The notes under the pieces were generated by a model. The model searched no databases. It was given only the letters and a program-made list of their open reading frames with translations, and was not told where the DNA came from. From assembly GCA_036346255.1 (NCBI GenBank), contig CM070632.1:24755408-24819407 (forward strand): 64,000 nt of DNA. The letters run 5' to 3'. This stretch comes from Ampelocalamus luodianensis. Its lineage: Eukaryota; Streptophyta; Magnoliopsida; Poales; Poaceae. This document shows, piece after piece, positions 46,821 to 58,828 of the stretch. Position 1 is the first letter of the stretch; each line of letters starts with the position of its first letter. Both the position numbers and the translations under genes were made by a program.

Positions 46821-48998
46821 GTGGGTGCAGCTCGCCTTATCAAGGGAGGCGAGGGACGTCGACCATGCTGCCCTCACGCAGTGATCGTCGTACGCACGAG
46901 CAGCTGGCAGGCAGACTTCCCCAGTGCGCCGAAGGTGCTCAAGGGTAATGTCCATCTCCGCCGGACAATGACGCCTGGGGGTGGCACCGCACTGAGCTGC
47001 AACATAGCTCCCTCGAGAACTTCCATTGCCTGCCAAGCAGCAAGCCCAACGGAGGTCGAGAGCTCCCCCTCTGTCCGAACCTCCTCCTCAAGGATCGCCT
47101 GCACGCCCTGCAGGGCCTCCACCTGCACCTCCAGGGTTTTCACCCTCAGGGCAAGAGAATCACACTCACCATTGAGCACCTTATTCCAAGCGTGCTCATC
47201 CTCAACCTGCTTCTGGATCTCGGCAAAACCTCCCGCGATGTCGTCGTCGAGAGCCCGCGACAGCATCACGGTCTGCAAAACCAAGACCATCAAGAACACA
47301 AGGCCTGGCAGAGCGGAAAGAGGGATCCCATCACAACAGCCAGGCTAACCTTAACGACATTTGCCTCGATGCCCCGGAGCATGTCCTTCAGGGGCACCCT
47401 TTGGAAAAGCTCCCGAAGGAGAGGCAGAGCAGCGAAGTCGGCGACCGCTCCGCAAACCTCGGTGGCACCCTCGCTGACCTTGAAGTCAGCACGACACAAG
47501 GGACCCAAGTCCACAACGCCTTGTCCTCCAGCCGAAGCATGCTCCGGAGAGCGCCTCACTCCGGAAGCAGCTAAGGCCAAACCACCATCACCCGACCTGT
47601 CCTCCCTATCGCTCGCCACTGCAAAGCAAGCGAGCATTGTGCCCTCCTAAACAAACAAAAAAAGAGTTGCCGAACGAGGTGAGGACCGACGAAGTAGCTG
47701 CTTACAATGTGGCATCTGCGGCGTGGGCGGTGTGTCCGCGGCGACATCATCGCCCCCGTCGTAAACGTGCGACGGGGTGGCGCTGCCGGAAGAATCACGA
47801 GGTGCGTCACGGGAAATGAGCCTATCACCTCCCGCACCTGCGCCTCGGTGCGCTCAGCTAGCCCCACCAAATAGGCCCCTGTGCCCGAAGCGGCGTGCAG
47901 GCCAGAGGAAAACCTGCGGGAATCCGACCTGGAGAGCTCCACCCATTCCGACGGGCCTTCTGCTAGCCTCTTTGTCGGTCGCCTAATACCCTCCGCAGCG
48001 CGAGGCCCCATGATGCTCAATGGGGCAACTGCAATCGGCCTTGTCCCATCAACCTCGGTCGCGTGGGCGCGTTTCTTCTTCCTCGCATCTAGGTCCCGCA
48101 CAACCAGGCTGCGCTTCGCGTGCTCCTTACCCGTATACGGGCCCAAAAGCACCTCTGCGGCGTGGCTCGCCTCAGTGATGGGCACGGCTGCCAAAAGCAA
48201 GATCAATTCGCAATTAAAATAAACAAAAAGGGGTGCAGAACCAAGAATCATACCTTCGCGCCCCTTCATGATAAGAGTTGGACACCCAGCTCTCGAAGTA
48301 CCAGGCTCCACACTCCACTCCCTGGCCAGGGGCCAAATGCCGAAGGCGCAGAACTCCTCCACCAAATCACGTGTGGAGAGCCACTTCATCACGTCTAGAA
48401 GGAGGTGTAGAAGGGCCTCCTCCCTGGAGGTAAGGGCAATCTCGGGGCTGGTGATAAGCTGTATCAGCCCGCCCCGAGACTGCAGTCCCTCGCTCGCCAC
48501 GGACATGTGGTAAAACCACCTCCGCGTCCAAGCCGTCTCCCAGCGGTTCCGTGCCGTCGGGGCAGGCAAGTACATTTGACAGCGTGCCTTCGACCGAAAA
48601 TTTACACTACCAAAGTTTAGCATCTCGCTCGTGCTCTTCTTCTTTGATTGGCAGCAGGCGTCATGAAGGAAGGCGAACAGGCGCCCCTCGCCACGGGCTT
48701 CGGCCGCTCGCAGCATCCATTCAAAAACTCCTAGCATCACGATAGAGTTCAGCGTCAGCTGCGCCAACTCTACCCCATAAAGCTAGAGAACGACTGAAGC
48801 CAAGTCGACACCCGAGATTCGGAGACCATTGTCAAAAAAGGCAACGAAGACCACTGTCTCGTCTAACCAGGGGGCCGGCACCGTCTCCACCTTGCCCTCG
48901 TCGACAAGCGTTTGAAGAACTGACTCTGTTACAGTCGACCTTCCAAGCTCACTCGTGTAAGATGCCTCCCCGATGACCTCCTTGCCCCACTTCGTCAT
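46821..48998 (-). pseudogene. Element F antisense gene (plant 'putative gypsy type transposon' protein), exons 1-3
   Basis: The gene reads on the minus strand, opposite to pol. I place the start at 48998 (MTKWGKEVIGEASYTSELG), about 110 bp below a TATA box; an upstream ATG at 49097 is only ~12 bp from it. Exon 1 is 48998-47706, exon 2 is 47646-47350 and exon 3 starts at 47273. Both introns (59 and 76 bp) have GT-AG ends and are phase 0, so the frame runs on. Exon 1 resembles Pfam PF04195 (VVFVAFFDNGLRISGVDL, LNSIVMLGVFEW). Exon 3 has an Ala/Glu/Leu-rich coiled coil (QKQVEDEHAWN, LALRVKTLEVQVEALQG). A TAG at 48785-48783, probably from CAG, and a frameshift near 46950 break it. Element B interrupts it; it resumes at 22634. 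Function unknown. Confidence 0.75.
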
Positions 48999-49106
48999 AG
49001 CCAAAGACAGGAGTACGAAGCTTCTCAAGCCAAGCAAGTGCCAACAAGAGGCACAACAGCAATTGCCAACGGGCGACCATGGGAGTAGATAAATCAAATG
49101 GGTTGG

Positions 49107-49118
49107 GGGCTACTTATT
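49107..49118 (-). promoter_or_regulatory. TATA box of the element F antisense gene
   Basis: Minus-strand ctataaataag lies about 110 bp upstream of the preferred start at 48998. It is the only TATA-like motif in the immediate upstream GC-rich sequence. Confidence 0.5.
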
Positions 49119-49701
49119 TATAGCCTCCTGAGCCAGCCCAACGTGCACCACATGGTGTCTCCAGGCCATGCAAGCTGTGCGATGCGAGGCGATGCCATTA
49201 TGATACCCCAGCGCTGTTACGGCGACGGACGCCTCAGCGCCATTACGGCGCACAGCACCCCAGGGACATTACGGTGCAGGACACCCCAGCGCCATACGGC
49301 GCACGGCACCCTAGTGCCATTACAGCGCATGGCACCCCAGGGCCAGGACCATTACGGCGTGCGGCGCCCCAGTTGTTACCGAGCCGCCAAAGACGGCCCA
49401 CGTGATAGGGGATCTTCCACAAAAGCATGCTTAGCCACGATAGAGGGGACGACGTGCCTGGACCCTCTGGGAGAACAGTGTGGTTTCAGCCATGGCGAAG
49501 CAGGACCTCGACCGCGAGGGGCTTGTTGTAGGGGCGCCCCACCGGCCCCACGACCCGGCGAAGCACAGAAGCTGACCCCGGAGGTCCTCCAGAGGACCAT
49601 CCGAAGGGGCCCCGAAGGCCTTGGAGGGATCCGAAGGCCCTCTGGAGGGGTCCCGAAGACCCTCCGAAGGGGCCCGAATTCTCTCCATAGGGCCCCGAAG
49701 G
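49119..49701 (+). repeat. Element F 3' LTR region, left part
   Basis: GC-rich sequence with short imperfect repeats of a 'ccattacggcgca / ggcacccca' unit at 49200-49375, then repeats of ccgaagg / ggaggg at 49570-49701. The start of the LTR is not certain; the purine run gggttgggggc at 49099-49110 is the best polypurine-tract candidate. No gene is supported. Confidence 0.5.
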
Positions 49702-51030
49702 TGTTGGAGATATGCCCTAGAGGCAATCATATTGATGATGATATTTCGTTGTATCCATGATTTAATAAATGTTCCTTGAATATTGCCTTTGTGTTGATTA
49801 ACAAGTATGTGACTTGTTTGTGAAACTCTTTACTTGTATGGTTATTCTAAAGTTGTCCCTAGTCGGAGTTCATGTGAGGACACACGTGAATAATGGATTA
49901 GCACATGTATCGGTTGATGACCATGTTTCACAGGTCATAGACATGGAGATGTCAAACCAATAATGTGGACACATGTTTAGAACATGGGGTTGGACCGACC
50001 CAACATGAGACATAGCTTTATACTTATGGTTCTCTCTACACAATGTGTACGCCTTGTCCTTAGACACGAGATTGTCGCATGTGCTTGAGATGTGAATCGA
50101 CCTACTTAGGGGCTATCAAACGCTACTCAGAATCGGGTAGTTATAAAGGTAGCTTTGGTTTGTCATGAAGCATCTTTGCGAGGCATGGTCGATCGAGATG
50201 GGATTTGCCCTCTCTACCGAGAGAGATATCTCGGGCCTCGAGTGATCGGATCCAAATGCATGGCCATGCTACTTAAGGTTAAGAGTTAACCTAGTAAGGG
50301 ATTCCGGATCACAGGATCGAGAAAGAGTGGTCAGCTTGGAGCTCGACCGAATATCGTGAGGCAAAGGGATTGGCATGTACATAATGTTGTGATGGTTCGT
50401 CCGATATGATCTTTACGTGCGTTTAGGAGTTGGCACGTCTTGCTAGAGTCCGCTACCAACTATTGACCAAGTATGTGTACTTGCGTCATGTCTAAACATA
50501 TGTGAACCTATAGAGTCACACACTTAAGGAGCTGAAGCCTAATTCGGATTGGATCCAAATTAGACTGGGCATTGAGTCCTAATGGGCCTTTATTCGTAGA
50601 AGCCCATTATAAGGACGTCTATAAAAGGAGGGCAGGGGCGCACTGGTTGGAGGATGAGTTTTTCGTGACATCCTCAAACCCTGGCCGCTACCCCTCCCAC
50701 GCCCTAGTCGCTCGCGCGGATCTAGTAGTCCCGCGCGTCGCTTCCTCCGCACGTGTGGATACCTTTGAAGGCTTTTGCATCACGTGGCGTTGGGACGAAC
50801 CGCAAAAGAGGAGCTGTACGTGGGACGCCACGACGAGGACAAGGAAGTAGTACGACTACTCTGCCCCAACGTGTTGCATCATCTTAGTACGACTACACTG
50901 CCCCGACGTGCCGCAACAACTTCCGCACCTGCGCGTCAAGTGGTAAGACCGTGATCTATAACTGCAGTGATCTTGGTTTACGGGTAGAATTTTTTAATTT
51001 GCGCTAGTGTAGCCTACCCGTTTCCCTACA
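49702..51030 (+). mobile_element. Solo LTR G: Angela/BARE-1/RIRE1-like Ty1/copia
   Basis: It starts tgttggagatatgcccta and ends cgtttccctaca, the hallmark termini of the grass Angela/BARE-1/RIRE1 group. It is flanked by gaagg at 49697-49701 and 51031-51035. With a duplication on both sides and no PBS or coding region, it is a solo LTR of 1329 bp left by LTR-LTR recombination. A TATA box (tataaaag) is at 50620-50627. Confidence 0.93.
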
Positions 51031-51119
51031 GAAGGCTCTCTAGAGGGACCACCGAAGGGCCTTGCGGGGCCATCTTCGCGGGGGCACAAGAGTTACAGGA
51101 CTCGTGGATCGGGTGTACT
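51031..51119 (+). repeat. Element F 3' LTR, middle piece
   Basis: It continues the ggagggaccaccgaagg-type repeats seen left of LTR G and runs up to the gtact duplication (51115-51119) of solo LTR H. Confidence 0.6.
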
Positions 51120-52098
51120 TGAATAATCTAGACCCGCTATTATGAGTTAATGGAGTATTTTGGTGATTAATGATAAATCTATTTGTGAGACTAACACTTC
51201 TATTGTTAAACCTATTGTTTAGTCTCAATTGGATAAAAAGGTGAAAATCATGGAGGTATGCATTCGACATCATATTCTTATATCTTGTTGCATTCCTCGG
51301 ATCCAAAATATAGCTTGAACTCCACTAAAAGTTTAACTTGCATATGTGCATATGTTCTTATTATACATTCGTGTATGCACATATTTAGGGGGAGTTCACT
51401 ATATGTTTTGTGATTTCTTTAGTATTGATCCATATTTCTTTATCTACATATTTTGGGGATCTCTACCTTGAAACATATCTTTTGAGTATATAAAACTTGT
51501 GTAGTTCATATACACTCATATTGCTTTATATTAAATTATTTGTAATTGTGTTATTGGACTAATGTATGTGCTAAGATGTTTTCAAGGCTTAATCCCGGAG
51601 TTTGAATGGTGATATAAAAAGGAAATGCAAAGGTGATAAAAAGATCGATATGGCTCAAGACAAAGGAGTCATGCATTGCATTTTTGAAAAGATTCTGGAA
51701 GAACTTCAGTGGAAATCGGTACGATCGCATTTGGTAAGCGGTACTACCGGTGTGCGGTAGTACATGGCTGTCCAGAAACTGGCATCCAAGCTCCAAGTTG
51801 AAATCTCCAACTCTAGAAGCTTCCCATTTCACCAAAAGATAGCCACACAACAATTTTACAACTCTCATTGGTTTCCCAAAATCGAATTTAAACGATAACA
51901 ACTATCTTTTGGAAGAAGAAGAGAGGAAAACAACTTTTTCAAACTCAACAAGAACAGGGTAAGGTGAGCAAGCTAAGATAGGTAAGGAGTAAAATCTCAT
52001 AACTTACTTAAACTTTCATAAACCCCTTTGATATTTTGAAATTAAGTTTTTTAAAACATCCTAAGGACGACCAAGCTAGGGGTTTCTACGGTCGGCAT

Positions 52099-52111
52099 AG
52101 CTCTGATACCA
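52099..52111 (-). promoter_or_regulatory. Primer-binding site of element D
   Basis: The minus strand reads tggtatcagagct, a near-full iMet match with CAG intact. Confidence 0.88.
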
Positions 52112-54989
52112 ACTTTGTGAGAACCTGAGGTATTTAACTCGCAACACTTAACCTCCAAATGGTTCTAGCATTACCAATCAAATATCCTGAGTCTCGGTGG
52201 ACATGTACTTCCTAGAAATGCAGTACACATACACCTTTACAAAATCATGCATCATTTCTATACAAGATTACAGTACCAAGTCTAAAGTAAAAGACATATA
52301 TAATAGAGTTATTACAAAAGGGGGGGCGACTGGCCAAATGATACCATAACAGCAGAAATAATAGCGGAAGCAAACGTGTCATAAGATGGCGATAACAAAA
52401 GCCAACCGGTTTGCCATTTCACCCACACGGCAACCGACCGGGCTGCCAAGCTAGTCGTCCAGCGTAAAGTCTGTCTCACAAAAGCTAACCCCTTGAGGGT
52501 CAACCTCCTCTGCAACAATTAAGCAGTGCAAATGAGTACAACAATGTACTCACAAGACTTACGAGTAGCAAGCCTATACATAACTACATGCAAACTGAAA
52601 CAAAGGATATGGTTATATGGTTCATTGGACGCATAAAGCAATTTTTATTTGCAATATTGTAATAGATTGAAGGCAATTTTGACAAATCTGTTTTTAATTG
52701 TTGAAATAAAAGCGAGGCAACAATAATAACATAAATAACGACCTACAAGTGACTAACCCAATAGCCACCACAACATAGCACGAATTCCCAATTCGTACCA
52801 CCCAATTCAAGTTTTAGTGAAAAGGTTATAGTCTAATTCTTGCACGACCTTACCAAGCATGTCCATAACCTAGGACGAGGCTATTCGAATAGATTTATCC
52901 CTGCAGGGGTGTACCAATGTACCCACATGTCAGATTGCCTTTTTGCTAAGCTATTTAGCACACTTCCTTTGGTGTGCCGACACGACTAAGTCCCACGAGA
53001 CGTTTCTAATATTGTGTATTAACTACGACTCGCCCGTATGGATAGAAACACATACGTTGCATCGGAGTTATTGTAAAGCCAGAGTCAACTACCCATATAG
53101 GATAAAACAACCGGACAACTACAGTACCCCTCAGTGTGGAGAACCTAGAAGGATTCTACTCCCGTGCACCCAAAACATAAACACAATCCTCATTTTACCA
53201 CAACACAATTCACACCCACATCCTCCTGCGACTCGGAGCCAACACACGCCAAAGCACTAAGTCAAGAGAGGTCTCATATCCCTCTCATGTGGTTAGCACG
53301 CAAAAGTGCTTGGATCAGTGACACAAGTAATTCGGTCCTTGTTGACTCAAGCACCAACCATTCACACCTAAAAGCGCACCATTTTACCATTGTGCCCAAG
53401 TCTAAAATATTTTGTTTTCAGTTTTAGTTTCTCAAAGTAACATAGCATAAGGTGTTGGACATAAAGTCATAATAAGTTTTGTGTGATCAAGGTCATCAAC
53501 TAAGTCGATAACTGCCCAATTCTACCGTTCTAAGCATTTCTAAGCAACAACTCGTAGACTGCAAGCTAAGTGATAAGGGCTTATCTAACGAACCCTAAAT
53601 CACAGAGGACATAATCCTAGGCTCAGTAGTAGAGGATGAACATTTTCCTATAGATTATGCATCTAGAGGATTAACTAATCGAACAATAGTTTAACAGCAA
53701 AATAGAGCATGCATACATAGACTTTGCAAACAAGATATAGACTTTAAAAATAATAGGAGCAATATAATCAAATAAATTGTAACATCTGCTTGCCTTGCTG
53801 GAGATCACTATCTTTCTGCAAGGAATACTCTCGTACTCAACAAACTCGTCGGAACCTATCACAAGAACGAGAAAAATCCAATAAGAACGAATGACACCGA
53901 AAAAGGCTCAAAAACCAAATTCAACCAAAACCCATGAAACTTACACAGCAGGTAGAGCATGATTTTAAATGAATTTAGCAATAAGAATCAACCGATTTGG
54001 ATTAAGCATGCAAAAGTTATAGCCGAAACAATTTTGATCGGTTGAAAAAATCCAATTAATTAGCTTTCTATTACTGTTCATTACATAAATTTCTAGAAGG
54101 TTGGTGAACATGAAAATTTTATAGTAGATAGAGCATGACATTCTAAGAACAACAAAAATTAGTTCACATCATTTGGAGTTAAATTGAATTTCTTATGATT
54201 TTTCAAAATTATGAAAATAGCGCACAAGTAATTTCAGAAGCAAAGACATATTTAAAACCTATTCTACACTAAACCATATTAACAGAGGAACCTAACACAT
54301 TTTAGTTTACTCAAATTGGAGTTACAGAGAAATACGTATGCATTTTACAAGTTTAATAAATTTCTAGAGCAACAATTAATGCTAAATAAGATAATACAAC
54401 TAACACAATTTTTCTGGTACAGAACAAGGTTCCAACGATTTTTAGATTAAAGTTCAGCTAAATAGGGAATTAACAAAATTTGAATCAACCAAAAAGGAGT
54501 TAAAACGAAATACTTAATTACTTTTGAAATTTAAAGCAATTTACAATTCACAAATAAAAGATTACTGGATTTTCTCATTAACCCTTAACGTGGAAACACA
54601 TGGGCCGTTGAGATTGAATCGGACGGCCCAAACAAACGAGGGCTAACGGCCGCGCCACAGGGCCCAGCGATTCAGCCGTTAGATCGAAATCGGACGGTCC
54701 AAAAGAAGGGGATGTTCGGGAGGGTCCGAACGTTCCACACGATCTGGAGCGTTGATCTAAAGATGGGTGGCTGAGAGGGAAGGCGCATTTGGAGGGTCCA
54801 AACGTCCCAAACGATCTAGATCACAAATCAAGAAATGGACAGTCCATAGTGAAAAGAGGCGTTCGAGAGCTCCGAACGTCCCAAGAGATCTAAGACGCAA
54901 ATCTAAAATTGGATGGTCCAAGATCACTTAGTGCTACGCACGCATCGGGGTTTAAGTGCGCGGGCCCACATGACAGTAGTCGTAGCCAA

Positions 54990-55180
54990 GGGGGTGGTCT
55001 TTGCAAAAAGCCGAGAGGGTGGTCTTTGCAAAAGACCCAGAAGGTGGTCTTTGCAAAAAGGACCACGAGGGTGGTCTTTGCAAAAGGTTGAGAGGGAGGT
55101 CCTAGCTAAAGGCCGAGAGGGTGGTCTTTGCAAAAGGCTAGGGTGGTCTTTGTAAAAAGACTAAGGGGTGGTCGTGGCTT
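54990..55180 (+). repeat. Short tandem array in LTR D, ~25-33 bp unit
   Basis: About eight copies of ggtggtctttgcaaaa separated by variable gaccacgag/ccgagag spacers. It lies in the U3/R part of LTR D, downstream of the TATA on the minus strand. The plus-strand open frame (GGLCKR repeats) is a by-product. Confidence 0.88.
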
Positions 55181-58100
55181 ACGACAACGGAGTTGAGCTC
55201 AAAGTGGGCTCATCGCGGCGACTCCGGTCACGGCGGCGCAAACTAAAGACAGAAATGAGTTCGCAATAGCATTGCACAACTTAAGGAAGCGCTCTCAATA
55301 GCTGAGCCGGCCTAGAACTGCGGCGAGCCGGAGGAGAACGGTGGTGCAAAGCATAGCCAAAAGCGAAAACGACCACGAGCTCCACATTGTCCAAGAAAGC
55401 GGGTGGCCAAGCAACTAGGGACTAACAAGAAGCTACCTAAGCACAGGAGAGGTTCAGAGATGGTCGAAGACGCTTTGGCGACGACGACCAGCACCGGTGC
55501 TGAGGGAGACAACGTGGAGAAGAAGGCCTGAGCCAAAAAGGAGAAACAAGAAAGGTAAGGATAGCTTCGATAAGTCTCATAGATGGTCCATGAGCAATTA
55601 ATTGAAGAACAGAGGTTCTTACTGGAGTTGAGGAAGAAAGAGGATGAACTTCGGCCGAAAATGAACAAGCCCAAATTTGATGATTCCTGATAATGAAATC
55701 CAAATTTGAGTTAGGGGAAAAGATTGAGGTGATAAGGGGCGCAAAGTGACGCGAAAGAAATGGCGAGGGAACCACTGGACACCGACGACGACGAAGGAGC
55801 TTGTCAGCCTTCAGTGGCGATTTGGGTGCTGTGAGGTTTGAGCTCAAACAACAGAGAGGAAGCTAAGGGAAACCAAAGTGATACTGGAAAAGAGATGAGG
55901 AGGAGCTCTAGGGCTATTTATAGCCGGAGAACAACGAGTTAAGTGAAAACGAAGCTCCACGGTGAGCTCGGTTCACGCTCTACCATGGGCGAACAGAAGC
56001 GATGGGAGCAGTTGAGGATGACGACTTTGAGTGCGAAAACACAGGTGGTGAAGAAAACCACAGGTTAGGAGCCGTTGAAGGTGACGCACGAAAGTTGACA
56101 AAGGCTCTCTCCTATACCCTGCTATGTACCACGCGCGTGCGAGCCAGAGGAGGAAGATGACCAGGACTGGCGAGGGCCCACACGTTAGTGAAAGAAACAA
56201 GGTGGCTCGAGTCAAAAGAGATGAACGGGAGGCTTAGTTTGAGTCAAAAGATTTGGATGGTTGGATTAGAAATGGACGCTTAGATTAAAAGTAGCGTTCA
56301 GAGGGTCCGAACGTTCACTTAGATCAGAGCGATTGAAAGAAAATCCAACGGTTGAAAACGCAGCGCGCCTTTTACAACGGGCCCAAGTGCATTTAAGTTG
56401 GTTGGGTTCAACCAAAGGTTCGAGTCCGATTCAGACCCAACAGTGGCTTTGACTAGGGTTTTAGAAACAGGCTGAAACTTTGAGGAATTTTTAAATGGAG
56501 CAACACAACTCCAAAAATTCCAAAAATTTTACAGGAGGTGCTCAACTCCAGGATTGACCTTGTATAAAATTTTCAGAGGTTTTTATCCAAAGCATTTTTG
56601 TCCAAAAGTTTCTCAAGGTACTGATCTAGGGTTTGACCAAGAGTCAAACTAGTTTGACTGACCTCTTAAAATATTCAAACAATTTCTAAAAATTATGAAA
56701 TTTTTCAAAGGAGTCACACAGCAGCCCTAGAACCAAGGAAAAATATTTCCAGGGGATGATCACAAGATTATCCAAAAAAAGTTTCAAAGGGTCAAGACTT
56801 AGGTTAAAAGAAGCTTGTAATTTTTGAATTTCCATAATTCCTTTACAAGAATTCTCAAAAAATTCAAACAACAATAAGATGCAAGGAAAGTTTTAATTTC
56901 TTCACATTTTCACATATTTGAAACATAAGCCAAGAAGTGGGATGTTACATGTTGATGGAGGTCAAGTAAAGGATGCATCATGGGTTGATGCACATCAAGA
57001 CAATGACCCGGACTTGAAGTGAAGATGTGTGTTGTCAAGCTTCAAGAAGATGCTCAAGGCAAAGGTATGACTAGCTAGGGCTAAGGATATGTTTCTAATC
57101 TTTTACCGGTCTTGGTGTTTGGTTGGAAGACCAGATTACTAGTATAGGTTGTCGTACTATTAAGAGAGGTATTGCCTAGTAGTTTGAGTCTTATCATGTG
57201 TTGATAGCTCAATCTCACTTGCTCTAGCTCACCGTGGCATGATGCTATTATTTGCGAATGTGTTTTGCAAATAGTCGAGTCTCATGCGTTTAATCCTTGT
57301 AGCATATGACTATACTTTACAAGTGTGTTTTGCAAATGGTTGAAGTCCATGTATCTACTCCTTGTGGCATAATCTAAGTTTACAAATGTGTTTTACAAAT
57401 TGTTAGGATTCATGCATTTTTCCTTGACATGGTCTAAGATTGTTTGTTGCTATTTCTTTGGACTTGGACCATGGTAGTGGCTCTTTTAAGTTATGCTTTT
57501 TTGATTTGATCAAATGTGTTTGAGATCAATCAAATAGGTGGGTTGTGTAACCCTCTAAATAAGCTTTCAATAGAGTCCAAGATCACTCAATTCCGACATC
57601 AGAGTCAAAAGTTATAACCTTTTTACCGAGTGTCGTCTGTACTGAAAAATGGGCTGCGGAACTACCGCCCTTATAAGAGAGGTACTACCGCATAAAGGTA
57701 GTACCGCGGTTTGTACTGCGGTAGTACCACACCAAGTCTGTAAATGGCTAGTTTTTGGGCTGTTTCATCTCCAAACAACTTGTTTTGTTGTGAGGCTATA
57801 AATACCCCCTGGCCGGTTGAGAGACAACCTTTGGCACTCCATTACACTCTTTTGAGCTAGTGTGAGCCTCTCCTCTCAATTGTGCATGTGTTGCACCTTG
57901 TGATCAAGAAGAGAGGTCTTTAGTTGCATGTGTTGTATCTAGAGTTGGATTTCATATCCATTTGAGTTTGTGCATTCGTTGCATATGGTGAGAGTAAGGG
58001 GTTTGGCTTATTACTCTTGTTGTTTGCCGACACCTAGACGACGTGGAGACGTCGTGTCCGATGATCTTCTCAAGAAGTTTGTGAGAAGGCCCAGCGTGTT

Positions 58101-58524
58101 GTGAGTGGTTTGGTGCTCGCCATCTTTGGAGTGGAGGAAGAGCAACCACAAGTGGAATTGAGATGTTTAGCTTAATTTGTGGAGCTGGTCCAATTGGTTT
58201 GGGCTTACCTCAACGTGGATTATGGGAGATCGGCAAGTCTCCGAACACCACGGTAAAACATCATTGTGTCATTGTGGTTTATTCTCTTCTGTTTTACCTT
58301 GTGCAATTTACATTCCTAAAATTTAATTGCTTACATGTCTTTGTATGTTTGCTATCATTATCAATAGTCTTATATTATTGGTGCACTTAGTCAAGACTAG
58401 TTGATTTAGGTTTTAATTGAACAAAACCGAATTAATTTATAATTCCACATAAAACTCGGTTTTAGCCAAAGGAGTTTTTAAAACCGCCTATTCACCCCCT
58501 CTAGTCGGCCTCCTCGATCTTACA

Positions 58525-58828
58525 GTACTCCCCTGGTAGACTAAGTCTAGGAAGATCCATCTGGGCCGAAGGCTATGCGTAGGGTGTGTAAAGCCCCTGC
58601 AGCCCCTATGGTTGCAGTACCTTCTTAGGGGTATAAATATAAACTCAAGTGCCCGATAGGGAGGCTATAAATAGCCCCCTCCCCTATGTAATAGCTAAGG
58701 GACAATTTTTTAGCAGTATACATAGATTTACTCCCAGAATCGAAACCCCTTTCCGAGGACCCTTCGGCCTCTTTTCGACGCTAAGGGTCCCTTCTTTTCT
58801 ACTGTTTAGTCTTCTCACTACGACAACA
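58525..58828 (+). repeat. Element F 3' LTR, right end
   Basis: It resumes after the gtact duplication and contains two TATA-like motifs (gtataaatata at 58631; ctataaatag at 58664-58673). It ends about cgacaaca at 58828, the presumed 3' end of element F. The target duplication cannot be checked because the 5' LTR is missing. Confidence 0.6.

Larger units (their letters stand above)
51767..56949 (-). mobile_element. Element D: truncated minus-strand gypsy element (5' LTR and leader only)
   Basis: The minus-strand LTR runs from 56949 (tgtaacatcccac) to 52116 (ctcaca), 4834 bp. PBS and about 330 bp of leader, homologous to the leader of element A, follow. At about 51767 the sequence returns to LTR H, so gag-pol and the 3' LTR are gone. 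LTR landmarks match A and B: TATA at 55922-55915, donor-like ca|gtaaga near 55587, and acceptor ttgttgcag|aggagg near 52512. Open frames within (for example 55847-55437) are not supported as genes. Confidence 0.87.
51120..58524 (+). mobile_element. Solo LTR H: Sirevirus-like copia LTR, split by element D
   Basis: The start is tgaataatctag and the end ctcgatcttaca; the 5-bp duplication gtact lies at 51115-51119 and 58525-58529. The end block 'cctattcaccccctctag' and internal ggtagtaccgc repeats are typical of Sirevirus (Maximus/Opie-like) LTRs in grasses. Native parts are 51120-51766 and 56950-58524, about 2.2 kb. No PBS or coding region is attached, so I read it as a solo LTR. The 5' end is less certain because the first 30 bases do not resemble family members I know. 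Confidence 0.65.
14986..58828 (+). mobile_element. Element F: Tat-lineage Ty3/gypsy retrotransposon, 5'-truncated and split by nested insertions
   Basis: RT/RNase H/integrase of the Tat type (NMACPKDDFPLPRIDQLVD, AYVDDIVVK, a second RNase H, then integrase) are followed by tandem arrays, an antisense spliced gene and a 3' LTR ending near 58828. Native segments are 14986-16294, 17787-22634, 46816-49701, 51031-51119 and 58525-58828. The reading frame and target duplications agree across the hAT and B insertions. 5' LTR, gag and protease are missing. In-frame stops arise from CAG to TAG and CGA to TGA changes, so this is an older, methylation-decayed copy. Confidence 0.88.

Noticed and set aside
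49098..49760. 220-residue plus-strand open frame upstream of LTR G
   Set aside because: It crosses from element F LTR into solo LTR G, over the target duplication, so it cannot be an ancestral gene.
54909..55155. Open frame with repeated GLCKR units
   Set aside because: It is the translated ~30-bp tandem array in LTR D, with no start context or family match.
55312..55847. Minus-strand open frames of 120-136 residues in LTR D
   Set aside because: They lie in LTR sequence between TATA and PBS, have no known domain and are absent from the related LTRs A and B.
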